Source of the DNA: Pseudoalteromonas shioyasakiensis
Lineage (GTDB): Bacteria; Pseudomonadota; Gammaproteobacteria; Enterobacterales; Alteromonadaceae
NCBI GenBank assembly: GCA_013391845.1
Contig: CP058414.1
Location: 2,776,501-2,840,500, forward strand
Reading direction: 5' to 3'
Length of the DNA stretch: 64,000 nucleotides
Shown: one piece after another, positions 19,110 to 28,262 of the stretch
How positions within the stretch are numbered: the first letter of the stretch is position 1
Layout: each line of letters starts with the position of its first letter
The notes under the pieces: model-generated
The model's input: only the letters and a program-made list of their open reading frames with translations
Databases searched by the model: none
Told to the model about the DNA's origin: nothing
Translations under genes and position numbers: made by a program

Positions 19110-19203
19110 TGACTGTCTATTTAAATTTCTTCCCTTGGAATACAGCTGAGAGCTAGGCTTAAAGTGACTGTCCATGTAAAGAGTTAGTCCATGTAAAGAG
19201 TTA
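19110..19203. repeat. Right-flank TGACTGTC motifs with a 17-bp tandem duplication
   Basis: TGACTGTC occurs at 19110-19117 and GTGACTGTCC at 19164-19173. From 19170 a 17-base unit beginning GTCCATGTAAAGAG is repeated perfectly in tandem (19170-19186 and 19187-19203). Motif orientation is opposite to the left flank. Confidence 0.85.
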
Positions 19204-19286
19204 AACACTTTGTTACGGAAAAAAGCTGTTCAAATATCGTTAAAACCATATACTGCAAACAACAAGAAAAAAGATGAGGTTTTCTC

Positions 19287-20015
19287 GTGCAGTTCACTCA
19301 AGGTATGGAATACTTCTTTTCTGGCTTTAAGTTAATTAGCCAAAAGGGGTTGAAACGTTTTGTACTTATTCCTTTAACAATCAATATCCTGCTTTTTGGT
19401 AGTTCGCTGTTCTTTTTGTACGGTTGGCTCACTGATGGCTTTGCTTACATGAACTCGTTATTACCAGAATGGCTTAGCTGGCTCGAATGGCTAATGTGGC
19501 CGATTGCCGTGCTGGTGATTTTATTTAGTTACAGCATGCTCTTCACGGTTATTACGAATTTTATAGCAGCCCCATTTAACGGCCTGCTCAGTGAAAAAGT
19601 TGAGCTTTACTTAACTGGGCAAAAAATTAATGATGATAGCCTTTTCGATACAATGAAAGATGTGCCACGCATGCTAGGACGAGAGTGGACAAAACTTTGC
19701 TATTACCTACCACGCGCTATTGGCTTTTTTATTTTATTGTGGATTTTACCTGTGATCGGGCAAGTTTTATGGGTGCTTTTCACCTGTTGGATGTATGCCG
19801 TTCAATATGAAGACTACGCTTTCGATAACCATAAAATTAGCTTTAACGAAATGAAAGGTGACTTAAAGCAAAAGCAAACCTTGTCCTATGGTTTTGGTTT
19901 AGCTGTAATGATTTTAACTGCAATCCCAATTGTTAACTTAATTGTCATGCCTGTTGCAGTATGTGGAGGCACACGTTTATGGGTCGATAATTACCGAAGT
20001 AAATATCGAACTTAA
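19287..20015 (+). CDS. cysZ: Sulfate transporter CysZ
   Basis: CysZ is an inner-membrane protein that takes up sulfate for cysteine synthesis. The 242-residue protein has the family pattern: N-terminal GMEYFFSGFKLI, several hydrophobic spans (about 25-45, 65-95, 145-165 and 205-225), and the conserved ITNFIAAPFNGLLSEKVE loop. The GTG at 19287 is preceded by GAGG at about 8 bases. Its function links it to cysB at the start of the window. A strong terminator follows. Confidence 0.93.
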   Translation: MQFTQGMEYFFSGFKLISQKGLKRFVLIPLTINILLFGSSLFFLYGWLTDGFAYMNSLLPEWLSWLEWLMWPIAVLVILFSYSMLFTVITNFIAAPFNGLLSEKVELYLTGQKINDDSLFDTMKDVPRMLGREWTKLCYYLPRAIGFFILLWILPVIGQVLWVLFTCWMYAVQYEDYAFDNHKISFNEMKGDLKQKQTLSYGFGLAVMILTAIPIVNLIVMPVAVCGGTRLWVDNYRSKYRT

Positions 20016-20034
20016 ATTAGATGTTTAATCGTCT

Positions 20035-20074
20035 AATTAAAAGGCCAATAGTTTTAGCTATTGGCCTTTTAATT
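20035..20074. terminator. Strong bidirectional terminator between cysZ and rlmM
   Basis: A perfect 17-bp stem (20035-20051 with 20058-20074) encloses a 6-base loop, TTTTAG. The AT-rich outer stem gives T-rich ends in both directions. It lies between convergent genes. Confidence 0.85.
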
Positions 20075-20086
20075 TTCAAATTGATG

Positions 20087-21172
20087 CTAACTGTAAAGGC
20101 TTTGTGGAACCTTAGTTACATTCAAATGTACTGTGACCTCTTCACGATCGTGATACAAATGCTTGGCTTGCAGCTCGTAGCTCACTCCATATTTATCAAG
20201 CTCTTCTTTGATCATTTTCAAACATTCGTAAACGCTGTCAAAACGTTTTTTCATAGGCAACTTGAGATTAAAGATTAGCTCTTTAGCGTAGGCATTAACT
20301 GCCCAATCAATCATAAGATTAGTCACTTTTGTCGGCTTCTCTACCATGTCACACACTAACCACTGAATATTGCGCTTTTCAGGGCGATATTTAAAACCAT
20401 CTACTCTGAAGTGCTTAACCTGCCCTGTTTCCATCAAATCATCATTCATTGGGCCATTATCGATTGCGCTTACAAACATTCCACGGCGCACTAGCTGATA
20501 AGTCCAACCACCTGGGCAAGCGCCTAAATCAACGCCTCGCATGCCAGGTTGCATACGTTCTTCGGCTTCATGGGGGGGAATAAACACGTTAAAGGCTTCA
20601 TCGAGTTTTAAGGTAGAGCGGCTCGGCGCATCATTAGGCATACGTAAGCGCGGAATACCCATAAAGAAAGGCGAGTTGTTAAATGTATACGAATAGCCGA
20701 CATAAGCACTGTCATTTGCTAAAAATAACACATGCATTACTGGTTTCTTCTCTGCAAGCTCGCGAGTTACCTTCGAGCGCTTTTCAAGCGACTTTTTCAG
20801 TGGCGTCGAAATCTTTTTGCAGAACTTAGACAGCTCTTTACCTTCGTTAGTATCGGGCGTTTCTACGCGTAAGTCACCACATTCAGGAAAGTCAGCGGCA
20901 GCATCAACAATGGCACTAACACGGTCTTCAAGTGGCATATTATCCACTAGAGTGCCAGTAAACCATTGACGCGCAAATACCATATTTTTGAAGTCGACTT
21001 TTTTTATGATTTCATCGCCGTGACTTGCATCAAAACATTCATAAACAACAATACCTGTATTTGGTTTTGTTTTAACGTAACCTGCAAAGCCTTGTTCAGC
21101 AGCTTGAAAGGTAATTTCAGCAGCGGCATCATTTTCAAAACCACTGCGACAATAAATAATTACACTCGACAT
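20087..21172 (-). CDS. rlmM: 23S rRNA (cytidine-2498-2'-O)-methyltransferase
   Basis: RlmM methylates the ribose of C2498 in 23S rRNA. The 361-residue protein has an N-terminal THUMP-like region and a Rossmann-fold domain with the SAM-binding GVDLGACPGGWTYQLVRRG (about 220-240). The conserved FMGIPRLRMPNDAPSRSTLKL segment precedes it. A DUF423 gene follows upstream in the same direction, with gcvA further upstream, as in the E. coli gcvA-ygdD-rlmM order. Confidence 0.95.
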   Translation of the reverse strand: MSSVIIYCRSGFENDAAAEITFQAAEQGFAGYVKTKPNTGIVVYECFDASHGDEIIKKVDFKNMVFARQWFTGTLVDNMPLEDRVSAIVDAAADFPECGDLRVETPDTNEGKELSKFCKKISTPLKKSLEKRSKVTRELAEKKPVMHVLFLANDSAYVGYSYTFNNSPFFMGIPRLRMPNDAPSRSTLKLDEAFNVFIPPHEAEERMQPGMRGVDLGACPGGWTYQLVRRGMFVSAIDNGPMNDDLMETGQVKHFRVDGFKYRPEKRNIQWLVCDMVEKPTKVTNLMIDWAVNAYAKELIFNLKLPMKKRFDSVYECLKMIKEELDKYGVSYELQAKHLYHDREEVTVHLNVTKVPQSLYS

Positions 21173-21181
21173 AGATAACCC

Positions 21182-21550
21182 TTAAAACTTATATCGTGCG
21201 GCTTGAACTAACAAAATAGCCCAACCAATAATAAAACAAACGCCGCCAATAGGGGTGATAGGCCCAAGCCATTTCATGCCCGTTAATGCGAGTAAATACA
21301 AACTACCACTAAATAGAAACGTACCTGCTATAAAAAATCCACCAGCCCAACTTAGGTTCATGCCCCACTTAATTAAGATAGCAATAGCTATAAGTGCAAG
21401 GCCATGCACCATTTGATACTCAGCAGCTGTTTTAAAAATCCCAATTGCGTATTCCGAGACACGGTTTTTTAAACCATGAGCGGCAAATGCACCAAGCATC
21501 ACCGAAAACATGCAGAATAAGCTGCCAACCATTAAATATAGTTTGATCAT
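21182..21550 (-). CDS. DUF423 family small membrane protein (YgdD-like)
   Basis: This 122-residue inner-membrane protein has four predicted spans (about 5-22, 43-62, 68-88 and 95-115). The DUF423 signatures GAFAAHGLKN and YQMVHGLALI are present. The family function is unknown. It overlaps the upstream hydrolase gene by 4 bases (ATGA type), and rlmM follows 9 bases after its stop codon, so the three are probably co-transcribed. Confidence 0.88.
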   Translation of the reverse strand: MIKLYLMVGSLFCMFSVMLGAFAAHGLKNRVSEYAIGIFKTAAEYQMVHGLALIAIAILIKWGMNLSWAGGFFIAGTFLFSGSLYLLALTGMKWLGPITPIGGVCFIIGWAILLVQAARYKF

Positions 21551-22191
21551 TGCTCATCTCCTGCCACTAAATTAATAATAAACTTTGCTGCATAATCAGC
21601 AGCTTGCTGTAGATTCTCTTCTTCAGTAATTCCACTTTTTTTACGTGGTTTTAGTGAATGATCACCATCTTTGAGAAATTTGATTTCTGGCGGATTAATC
21701 ATTTTAAGATCAGCGAGCTCTTGCTGATTTCCAAATGTATCGCGCTCACCTTGCAGAACTAAAAAAGGACATGGTATGTCTGCAAAATGCTCTATACGAA
21801 GTTTTTCAGGTTTTCCTGGTGGGTGAAACGGATAACCAAAAGCCACAACTCCGGCTATTTTAGCTAGGCTCTGCTCGGTACAAAGCATAGAAGCCATACG
21901 CCCCCCCATTGATTTACCACCGATAAATAAAGGCAGCTCTGGCTGTCTCTCTCTCAGCACCTCTGCAAAGTATGCAAGCAACTTAGGAGCACGCTCTGGC
22001 GGTCTTCGCTTGCCTGTCTCTTTTGCAATTTGCATATATTGAAAATCAAACAACGCCACATCAATATTGAACTGACTAATAAGTTTAGCCATTGTTTGCA
22101 TAAACTCAGAGTCGCTGCCCGCCCCTGCGCCGTGTGCAAATATAAACTGTGCACGGGCATTGCCCGTTGCACTTTTAAACCACTGTAACAT
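21547..22191 (-). CDS. Alpha/beta hydrolase, KANL3/Tex30-like
   Basis: This 214-residue alpha/beta-hydrolase-fold protein resembles the KANL3/Tex30 group. The probable catalytic triad is visible: the nucleophile Ser in GGKSMGGRMAS (about residue 93), Asp in LQGERDTFG (about 150) and His in DGDHSLKP (about 178). An N-terminal FAHGAGAGSDSEFM segment should form the oxyanion hole. No signal peptide is seen. It is translationally coupled to the DUF423 gene and starts 1 base after the gcvA stop codon, a gene not present in the E. coli version of this cluster. The substrate is unknown. Confidence 0.82.
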   Translation of the reverse strand: MLQWFKSATGNARAQFIFAHGAGAGSDSEFMQTMAKLISQFNIDVALFDFQYMQIAKETGKRRPPERAPKLLAYFAEVLRERQPELPLFIGGKSMGGRMASMLCTEQSLAKIAGVVAFGYPFHPPGKPEKLRIEHFADIPCPFLVLQGERDTFGNQQELADLKMINPPEIKFLKDGDHSLKPRKKSGITEEENLQQAADYAAKFIINLVAGDEQ

Positions 22192-22192
22192 G

Positions 22193-23089
22193 TTAATACT
22201 CTTGTTCTTGCTCTACTAAGCTCAGCATCCAGTCTTTGAAAGACACTATTTTACCAAGCTCTGTTTGCGATTCGCGGATCACTAAATAGTAAGCATTTTT
22301 ACTTTCTAATGAGTGATTAAACGGTATGACAAGTCGACCTGCATCAATATCAGGTTTAGCTAATACGCTATTACCAATAGCAACACCCTGACCATGCACC
22401 GCAGCTTGTAATACCATCGATGAGTGACTAAAAATTGGCCCTTGGTTAACTTGCACATTACGCACACCAGCCGTTTTCATCCAAGTTTTCCAATTTTTAC
22501 GGGTCGTATCATGCAATAACGTATGATTCGCCAAATCACTTGGTTGATTGAGTGGCTTAGGGCCTGTTAATAATAATGGGCTACATAAAGGCACCAGATA
22601 TTCAGTGTGCAGCTTATAAGTTTGCACCCCACTCCAGTGACCTCGGCCATAATAAATGGCAATATCGACATCGTCAGAAAGTGAATTCTCATCCTGATCT
22701 TGCGCTTTAATTCGCACATCAATCTCAGGGTGTAATTCATTAAATAAACTAAGTCTGGGCACTAACCATTGAATCGCAAAACTTGGCGTTAAGCTCACTG
22801 TCAGTGAACCTTTCGCACCTCGTGCAAGCAACTTTTCTGTAGCATCAATCAGCTGGGTAAAAATCTCTTTAATATCTAAAAAGTAACCTTGCCCTTCTTC
22901 GGTCAGCAATAACGAGCGATTTTTACGCAAAAACAGTTTTAAACCTAAATGCTCTTCTAGGGTTTTAATTTGGTGACTCACCGCTGCTTGCGTTACATAC
23001 AGCTCTTCTGCCGCTTTAGTAAAGCTCAAATGACGAGCCGCAGCTTCGAATGCTTTTAGCGCATTTAAGGGAGGTAAACGACGAGACAT
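22193..23089 (-). CDS. gcvA: LysR-type regulator GcvA
   Basis: This LysR-family regulator of 298 residues has the GcvA-type N-terminus RRLPPLNALKAFEAAARHLSFTKAAEEL, followed by the helix-turn-helix VTQAAVSHQIKTLEEHLG. GcvA activates and represses the glycine cleavage operon in E. coli. I chose ATG 23089 because it gives the family N-terminus; a TTG start at 23098 adds three residues. The gene heads a run of gcvA, hydrolase, DUF423 and rlmM. Assignment as GcvA rather than a close AmpR-type paralogue rests on synteny. Confidence 0.85.
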   Translation of the reverse strand: MSRRLPPLNALKAFEAAARHLSFTKAAEELYVTQAAVSHQIKTLEEHLGLKLFLRKNRSLLLTEEGQGYFLDIKEIFTQLIDATEKLLARGAKGSLTVSLTPSFAIQWLVPRLSLFNELHPEIDVRIKAQDQDENSLSDDVDIAIYYGRGHWSGVQTYKLHTEYLVPLCSPLLLTGPKPLNQPSDLANHTLLHDTTRKNWKTWMKTAGVRNVQVNQGPIFSHSSMVLQAAVHGQGVAIGNSVLAKPDIDAGRLVIPFNHSLESKNAYYLVIRESQTELGKIVSFKDWMLSLVEQEQEY

Positions 23090-23143
23090 AATCACCAAGC
23101 TTAGAATTAGTTTTTCTTATGCGTCGATTATAGCGATACAAAT

Positions 23144-23171
23144 AAAAAAAGGCGACCATGGTCGCCTTTTT
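23144..23171. terminator. Terminator downstream of kdsA
   Basis: A perfect palindrome centred on GGCGACCATGGTCGCC, with A-run and T-run arms, lies between the kdsA stop codon and the gcvA start. It should end minus-strand transcripts from kdsA. Confidence 0.8.
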
Positions 23172-23189
23172 CATACTTAAATAGCAAGA

Positions 23190-24053
<864 letters not shown>

Positions 24054-25307
24054 TTAAGGTGCAACAGCTTGAAGCATTAATCCACAAATATAAGCCATGT
24101 AAGTACCTACACCGTAACCCAAAACAGCAAGTAAAACACCTACTGGCGCGAGAGACGGGTGGAATGCTGATGCAACAACAGGTGCAGATGCTGCGCCGCC
24201 TACATTCGCTTGAGAGCCTACTGCCATATAAAACAGTGGTGCTTTAATTAGTTTCGCGACGATTAACATTAAGCTTGCATGAGTAATCATCCAAATCGCG
24301 CCCAGTACAAAATACATTGGCGAGTCAAAAATCGCGGTAATATTCATATGTAAACCAATTGAAGCAACAAGAATATATAAAAAGCTTGATGCTACTTTTG
24401 AAGCACCAAAGGCTTCAATATGGCGAACTTTAGTAAATGATAAACTAATACCTATGGTGGTAGAAATAACAATCAACCAAAAGAATTTACTATTTAAACT
24501 ATACTCTTGCGCCCAAGGGAAATTAGCCCCAAAAAACGGACCTAAAAAGTCTGCACAAAAATGAGCAAGGCCAGTAATACCAAAGGCAATAGCAATAATC
24601 GTCATGTAATCATTTAAGGTTGGCATACGCGCATGCTCAGCATGATACTTTTCAACGCGCTCTTTTAAATCTTCAATTGCACGAGTATCTGCCCCTGTTT
24701 TGGCATCAATCGCCTTATGATTAGCTGCCATTAATAACAACACCGCCATCCATAAGTTCGCCACGATGACATCAACAGTTACCATTGCAGAGAAAATATC
24801 ACCGCCCACTTCAAACATTTCTTTCATTGATGCTTGGTTTGCACCACCACCAATCCAGCTACCAGCAATGGTCGTCATACCGCGCCATACAGCATCAGGG
24901 CCATGGCCTCCGACAGCTTCAGGGTAAACCGCACTCATTACTAAGATAGCGAGTGGTCCACCAATAACGATACCCATGGTACCCGTTAAAAACATTATTA
25001 ATGCTTTAGGGCCAAGGTTAATAATGGCTTTTAAATCAATACTAATGGTCAGCAATATTAAGCAGGCTGGCAGTAAATAACGTGATGCAACAAAATAAAC
25101 ATTTGAAGAGTGACCATCAACAATACCAAAGGTATTCAGTAATGATGGTAAAAAGTAGCAAAGTAATAATGCCGGTACGTATTTATAAAATTTTTGGCAC
25201 GCAGCATTATTACTGTGAGAGGTTTTAAAAATAAACCCCAAAATAACGGCAAGCAAACCAAGTACGACTGCGTCATTGGTAATTAGCGCACTGTGGGCGT
25301 CAGTCAT
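24054..25307 (-). CDS. DUF819 family membrane protein (putative transporter)
   Basis: This polytopic inner-membrane protein of 417 residues has about ten to twelve hydrophobic spans. It resembles DUF819 (YjcL-like) proteins, which are thought to be transporters of unknown substrate. Conserved-looking segments are GSWIGGGANQASMKEMFEV (about 153-171) and SQANVGGAASAPVVASAF near residue 370. It lies between sirB1 and kdsA with short spacers (9 and 16 bases), so it is probably in one operon with them. No function should be inferred beyond likely transport. Confidence 0.82.
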   Translation of the reverse strand: MTDAHSALITNDAVVLGLLAVILGFIFKTSHSNNAACQKFYKYVPALLLCYFLPSLLNTFGIVDGHSSNVYFVASRYLLPACLILLTISIDLKAIINLGPKALIMFLTGTMGIVIGGPLAILVMSAVYPEAVGGHGPDAVWRGMTTIAGSWIGGGANQASMKEMFEVGGDIFSAMVTVDVIVANLWMAVLLLMAANHKAIDAKTGADTRAIEDLKERVEKYHAEHARMPTLNDYMTIIAIAFGITGLAHFCADFLGPFFGANFPWAQEYSLNSKFFWLIVISTTIGISLSFTKVRHIEAFGASKVASSFLYILVASIGLHMNITAIFDSPMYFVLGAIWMITHASLMLIVAKLIKAPLFYMAVGSQANVGGAASAPVVASAFHPSLAPVGVLLAVLGYGVGTYMAYICGLMLQAVAP

Positions 25308-25323
25308 AAATGTTCCTTTAAAA

Positions 25324-26151
25324 TTAGTGGTGTGTATTATTGTTGTCTTCTATTTCAGCAATTTGATGCTGAATAACTTCGATAGCAGGATCATCTGGGC
25401 ACTCGTTAATAAAGTACTGCAAATCATCGCGGGCCATTTTTGGGCAATCTAGCTGATTAAGTAAATAACCACGGTCACGACGCTCATAAGGGTCATCACC
25501 AAGTAATTCCATCAACATTTCAACACAATGCAAAGCATGACCAAATTTACTTTCGCTAATAAAAGACCATTTTTGCTGAGCTAAATATAATTTATATAGC
25601 TCTTCATCAAAAATCAGCTCAAGAGGTTCTTGTTCATCACCATTTTCTTCACACGCATTCTCTGGTGTTATATACCAGCTCTGCTGTCCCGTGCTGGGCT
25701 CAATTAAATAACCTTCTTCATCACTCATACCAACATGAACGTGCACGTCTCCTTGACTAAGAGTAACAGTCGCGTCCAATTCAGCATGTTGCAATAAATG
25801 ACAAAGTAAAACTGCCAGCGTGGTTTGTGTACCACTGCGCATGGTAATGGTGTAGCTAAAACTATTTAACGTATACTCAGGCACTTTTAAGCTTGATGAG
25901 CTAAATAGCCATTGTTGATAAAAGGTATCAAGTAACTTATCGAGACGCTCATGTGGCTCTTTTAATTCAGCGCAAAGAGCTGTTACCGTGTCTTCAAGCT
26001 CATTGAGGGTGTCATAACAGGCTGTTAAATCAGCTTGATGATCCCACTTCAATTCAGCGTCGATACAACGATAAAGCACTTTCGAAGAAAATGCGTCAAA
26101 GGCCTCTTCTTGATAGGATTCATTTTGATCTTCAAACCAAGGGGTGGTCAT
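25324..26151 (-). CDS. sirB1: SirB1-family protein (transglutaminase-like and TPR)
   Basis: This 275-residue protein belongs to the SirB1 family, with a transglutaminase-like N-terminal region (about 20-170) and a TPR-like C-terminal end (about 195-270; KFGHALHCVEMLMELLGDDPYERRDRGYLLNQLDCP is split by family-typical DDPYERRDRG). The expected catalytic cysteine context is not obvious, so enzymatic activity is doubtful. SirB1 homologues are usually found in the prfA-prmC-kdsA neighbourhood, as here. A terminator separates it from sirB2. Confidence 0.82.
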   Translation of the reverse strand: MTTPWFEDQNESYQEEAFDAFSSKVLYRCIDAELKWDHQADLTACYDTLNELEDTVTALCAELKEPHERLDKLLDTFYQQWLFSSSSLKVPEYTLNSFSYTITMRSGTQTTLAVLLCHLLQHAELDATVTLSQGDVHVHVGMSDEEGYLIEPSTGQQSWYITPENACEENGDEQEPLELIFDEELYKLYLAQQKWSFISESKFGHALHCVEMLMELLGDDPYERRDRGYLLNQLDCPKMARDDLQYFINECPDDPAIEVIQHQIAEIEDNNNTHH

Positions 26152-26234
26152 TTATACTGCTACATCTCTTACAAAAACGAACAGCTAGTTTACCTACTTT
26201 TCCCCTAAGTTACCAATACTGAGCGATGAGATAT

Positions 26235-26274
26235 AAAAAAGCGGTATGACAACCTAGGCCATCAAATACCGCTT
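26235..26274 (-). terminator. Terminator between sirB2 and sirB1
   Basis: On the minus strand, AAGCGGTAT (26266-26274) pairs with ATACCGCTT (26239-26247) across an 18-base loop and is followed by a run of Ts. It separates sirB2 and the genes upstream from sirB1. Confidence 0.65.
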
Positions 26275-26282
26275 AGAGATTC

Positions 26283-26657
26283 TTAAAGAAGAAGTGCTGT
26301 TTTAGCAGAGGCTAAATAGCCAATTGCCAATAAGATGAGTGTGGTGATTACAAGTAATACGAGCTTCGCACTTTTTGCATTTTGCTTAGCAGCAACAACA
26401 CCTAACACAATGTATGCAATAACTAAGATTATCTTTTCTAATAACCAAGACTGCTCTAAAGGGTTAAGTCCTGCCATCACAATCAATACCACTGCAGAAA
26501 CTAGCAGTAAAGTGTCGATACTATGACTACCAATAAATACCACTTTATTTTTTGCCAAAGTGCCCGATTTTAAGCGTGAAAACGAACGAACGTAAAATAA
26601 GATAATACTCAACACGGCAAACAGCATGTGAGTATGTTTTACTGCTAAATAATCCAT
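26283..26657 (-). CDS. sirB2: SirB2-family membrane protein
   Basis: This small inner-membrane protein of 124 residues has four hydrophobic segments. The SirB2-type N-terminus YLAVKHTHMLFAVLSIILFYVRSF and the central GSHSIDTLLLVSAVVL are typical. Function is unknown in the family. It lies between the HD-GYP regulator gene and a terminator, in the conserved prfA-prmC-sirB2-sirB1-kdsA setting. Confidence 0.85.
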   Translation of the reverse strand: MDYLAVKHTHMLFAVLSIILFYVRSFSRLKSGTLAKNKVVFIGSHSIDTLLLVSAVVLIVMAGLNPLEQSWLLEKIILVIAYIVLGVVAAKQNAKSAKLVLLVITTLILLAIGYLASAKTALLL

Positions 26658-26678
26658 ATGCCCCTAATTTTGTTTTAA

Positions 26679-28217
26679 TTAATCTGGATAACGTACAAGT
26701 ACGTCTTCTATTTCTTCAACCCGCTGATTAAACACTTCAATTAACTTCGGATCAAATTGTTTGCCCTGTTGCGAGTTAATTTCCTTGATTACATCTTCAA
26801 GTGACCACGGCTCTTTATAACAGCGTTTATGACGTAGCGCATCAAACACATCAGCTAATGCTACAATGCGACCTGCAATTGGAATTTCCTCACCTTTTAA
26901 ACCTTTCGGATAGCCTGAACCATCCCAACGCTCATGATGTGATAAAGCAATAATGGCTCCTGTATTAACAATGTCACGATTTGAATCTTTTAAAATTAAA
27001 TGACCTTTTTCAGCATGCTGCTGCATGATAGCCCATTCTTCGTCGGTGAGCGGCCCTGGCTTATTTAAAATTGCATCAGGAATACCCACTTTACCTACAT
27101 CATGTAGGGGCGCTGCTAAGCGAATAAGTTCAGCTTCGCGTTTGGGTAAACCATAGCCCAAGGCCAATTCATAGCAAATGTGCGAAACACGTTTTACATG
27201 GTTACCGGTTTCCGTTGAGCGTTGCTCTAACGCTTCACTAAGCCTAAATACTAACTCTTGCTGTGTTGCTTCAATTTCAGATTGTAACTGTACATTTTCA
27301 TACGCCAACTGCACATTTTGTGAAAAAATTTCAATCAGATGACGCTGAGTGTCTGTTAAATGCTTAGGGATACCGGAAATAAATAACATCGAGTTGTGAT
27401 TACATTCACTACAACAATAAGCAAATAAATAATTTTCACGGTAGACGATGGTTTTTTCGTTCAATGCTTGCTGGCAGGCTTGCAACTGCTCATTATCTAG
27501 GACTTCTTCGATAGCCTTACCTTCACTACGTTCAAACTCACCACGCCCCGAAAATACCACTAACTTCTTTTGATTATCCTGCGGGTTACTGGCAACTAAG
27601 CTTGTTGCATACATTGCTTGATCTACAGTACCGAGTAATGAGGTGAGTTGTTGCATCACCCCTTCAATAAAGCTCTCAAGTGAATGAGTTGAGAAAATAT
27701 CACGTGATGCTTTAATAATTTTTTCAAGGCCTTGACGAGATTGCTCAATCGATAAAATGTCACGGTAAGAACGTAAACTCGACATAACCACGGTAAAAAG
27801 TTTTTGTGCAGTTAGCTCAGTTTTTGACTTGTAGTCATTGATATCGTAGTTAACTATCACTTGTCGCTCAGGTGCTTGACCTGGCTGACCGGTACGAAGA
27901 ATGATACGAATGTGATTATTTTTTGCAGTTTCGCGAATAAACTTAGCAACCCTAAGGCCTGCGTCGTCAGTTTCCATTACCACATCAAGTAATACGATGG
28001 CAGCATCTGGATGCTGCTCAATTACCTCTTTGGCTTCTTCACCCGAATAGGCACTAATAAACTCTAAGCGTTTATCTTGAAATTCAAAGTCACTCAACGC
28101 AAGCTTTGTTACGGCATGTACTTCTGGCTCATCATCGACGATGATGACTTTCCAACTACCCTGAACCACCTCATTAACTTCATCAAGTGCTTCATCCGAA
28201 AACAAAAAATCATCCAT
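26679..28217 (-). CDS. HD-GYP response regulator with DUF3369 domain
   Basis: This 512-residue regulator has a receiver domain (about 20-145; phosphoacceptor Asp in IVLLDVVMET, conserved Lys in NDYKSKTEL), a DUF3369 sensor-like domain (about 170-320) and a C-terminal HD-GYP phosphodiesterase domain (about 330-500). The HD-GYP signatures are seen as LHDVGKVGIPD and SHHERWDGSGYPKG. HD-GYP proteins hydrolyse cyclic di-GMP, so phosphorylation probably controls local cyclic di-GMP levels. A cognate histidine kinase is not present nearby. It sits between prmC and sirB2, an unusual place compared with E. coli. Confidence 0.9.
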   Translation of the reverse strand: MDDFLFSDEALDEVNEVVQGSWKVIIVDDEPEVHAVTKLALSDFEFQDKRLEFISAYSGEEAKEVIEQHPDAAIVLLDVVMETDDAGLRVAKFIRETAKNNHIRIILRTGQPGQAPERQVIVNYDINDYKSKTELTAQKLFTVVMSSLRSYRDILSIEQSRQGLEKIIKASRDIFSTHSLESFIEGVMQQLTSLLGTVDQAMYATSLVASNPQDNQKKLVVFSGRGEFERSEGKAIEEVLDNEQLQACQQALNEKTIVYRENYLFAYCCSECNHNSMLFISGIPKHLTDTQRHLIEIFSQNVQLAYENVQLQSEIEATQQELVFRLSEALEQRSTETGNHVKRVSHICYELALGYGLPKREAELIRLAAPLHDVGKVGIPDAILNKPGPLTDEEWAIMQQHAEKGHLILKDSNRDIVNTGAIIALSHHERWDGSGYPKGLKGEEIPIAGRIVALADVFDALRHKRCYKEPWSLEDVIKEINSQQGKQFDPKLIEVFNQRVEEIEDVLVRYPD

Positions 28218-28262
28218 TGTATGGGACCCTCAAAGGCTATGTACGCACAGTGCTCTTCATGA

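Larger units (their letters stand above)
17805..19203 (-). mobile_element. REP-associated transposase unit with inverted motif ends
   Basis: A Y1-type transposase gene is bracketed by GGACAGGCAC on the left (17838-17847) and GTGACTGTCC on the right (19164-19173). These are inverted copies of one motif, with T/G variation at one position. Additional motif copies lie outside on the left (16527-16615) and inside on the right (19110-19117). No target-site duplication is evident, as expected for HUH enzymes. The exact borders are uncertain. Confidence 0.6.

Noticed and set aside
16361..19286. A defence island or toxin-antitoxin pair around the transposase
   Set aside because: The acetyltransferase is not paired with a small DNA-binding antitoxin gene, and no nuclease or helicase genes are present.
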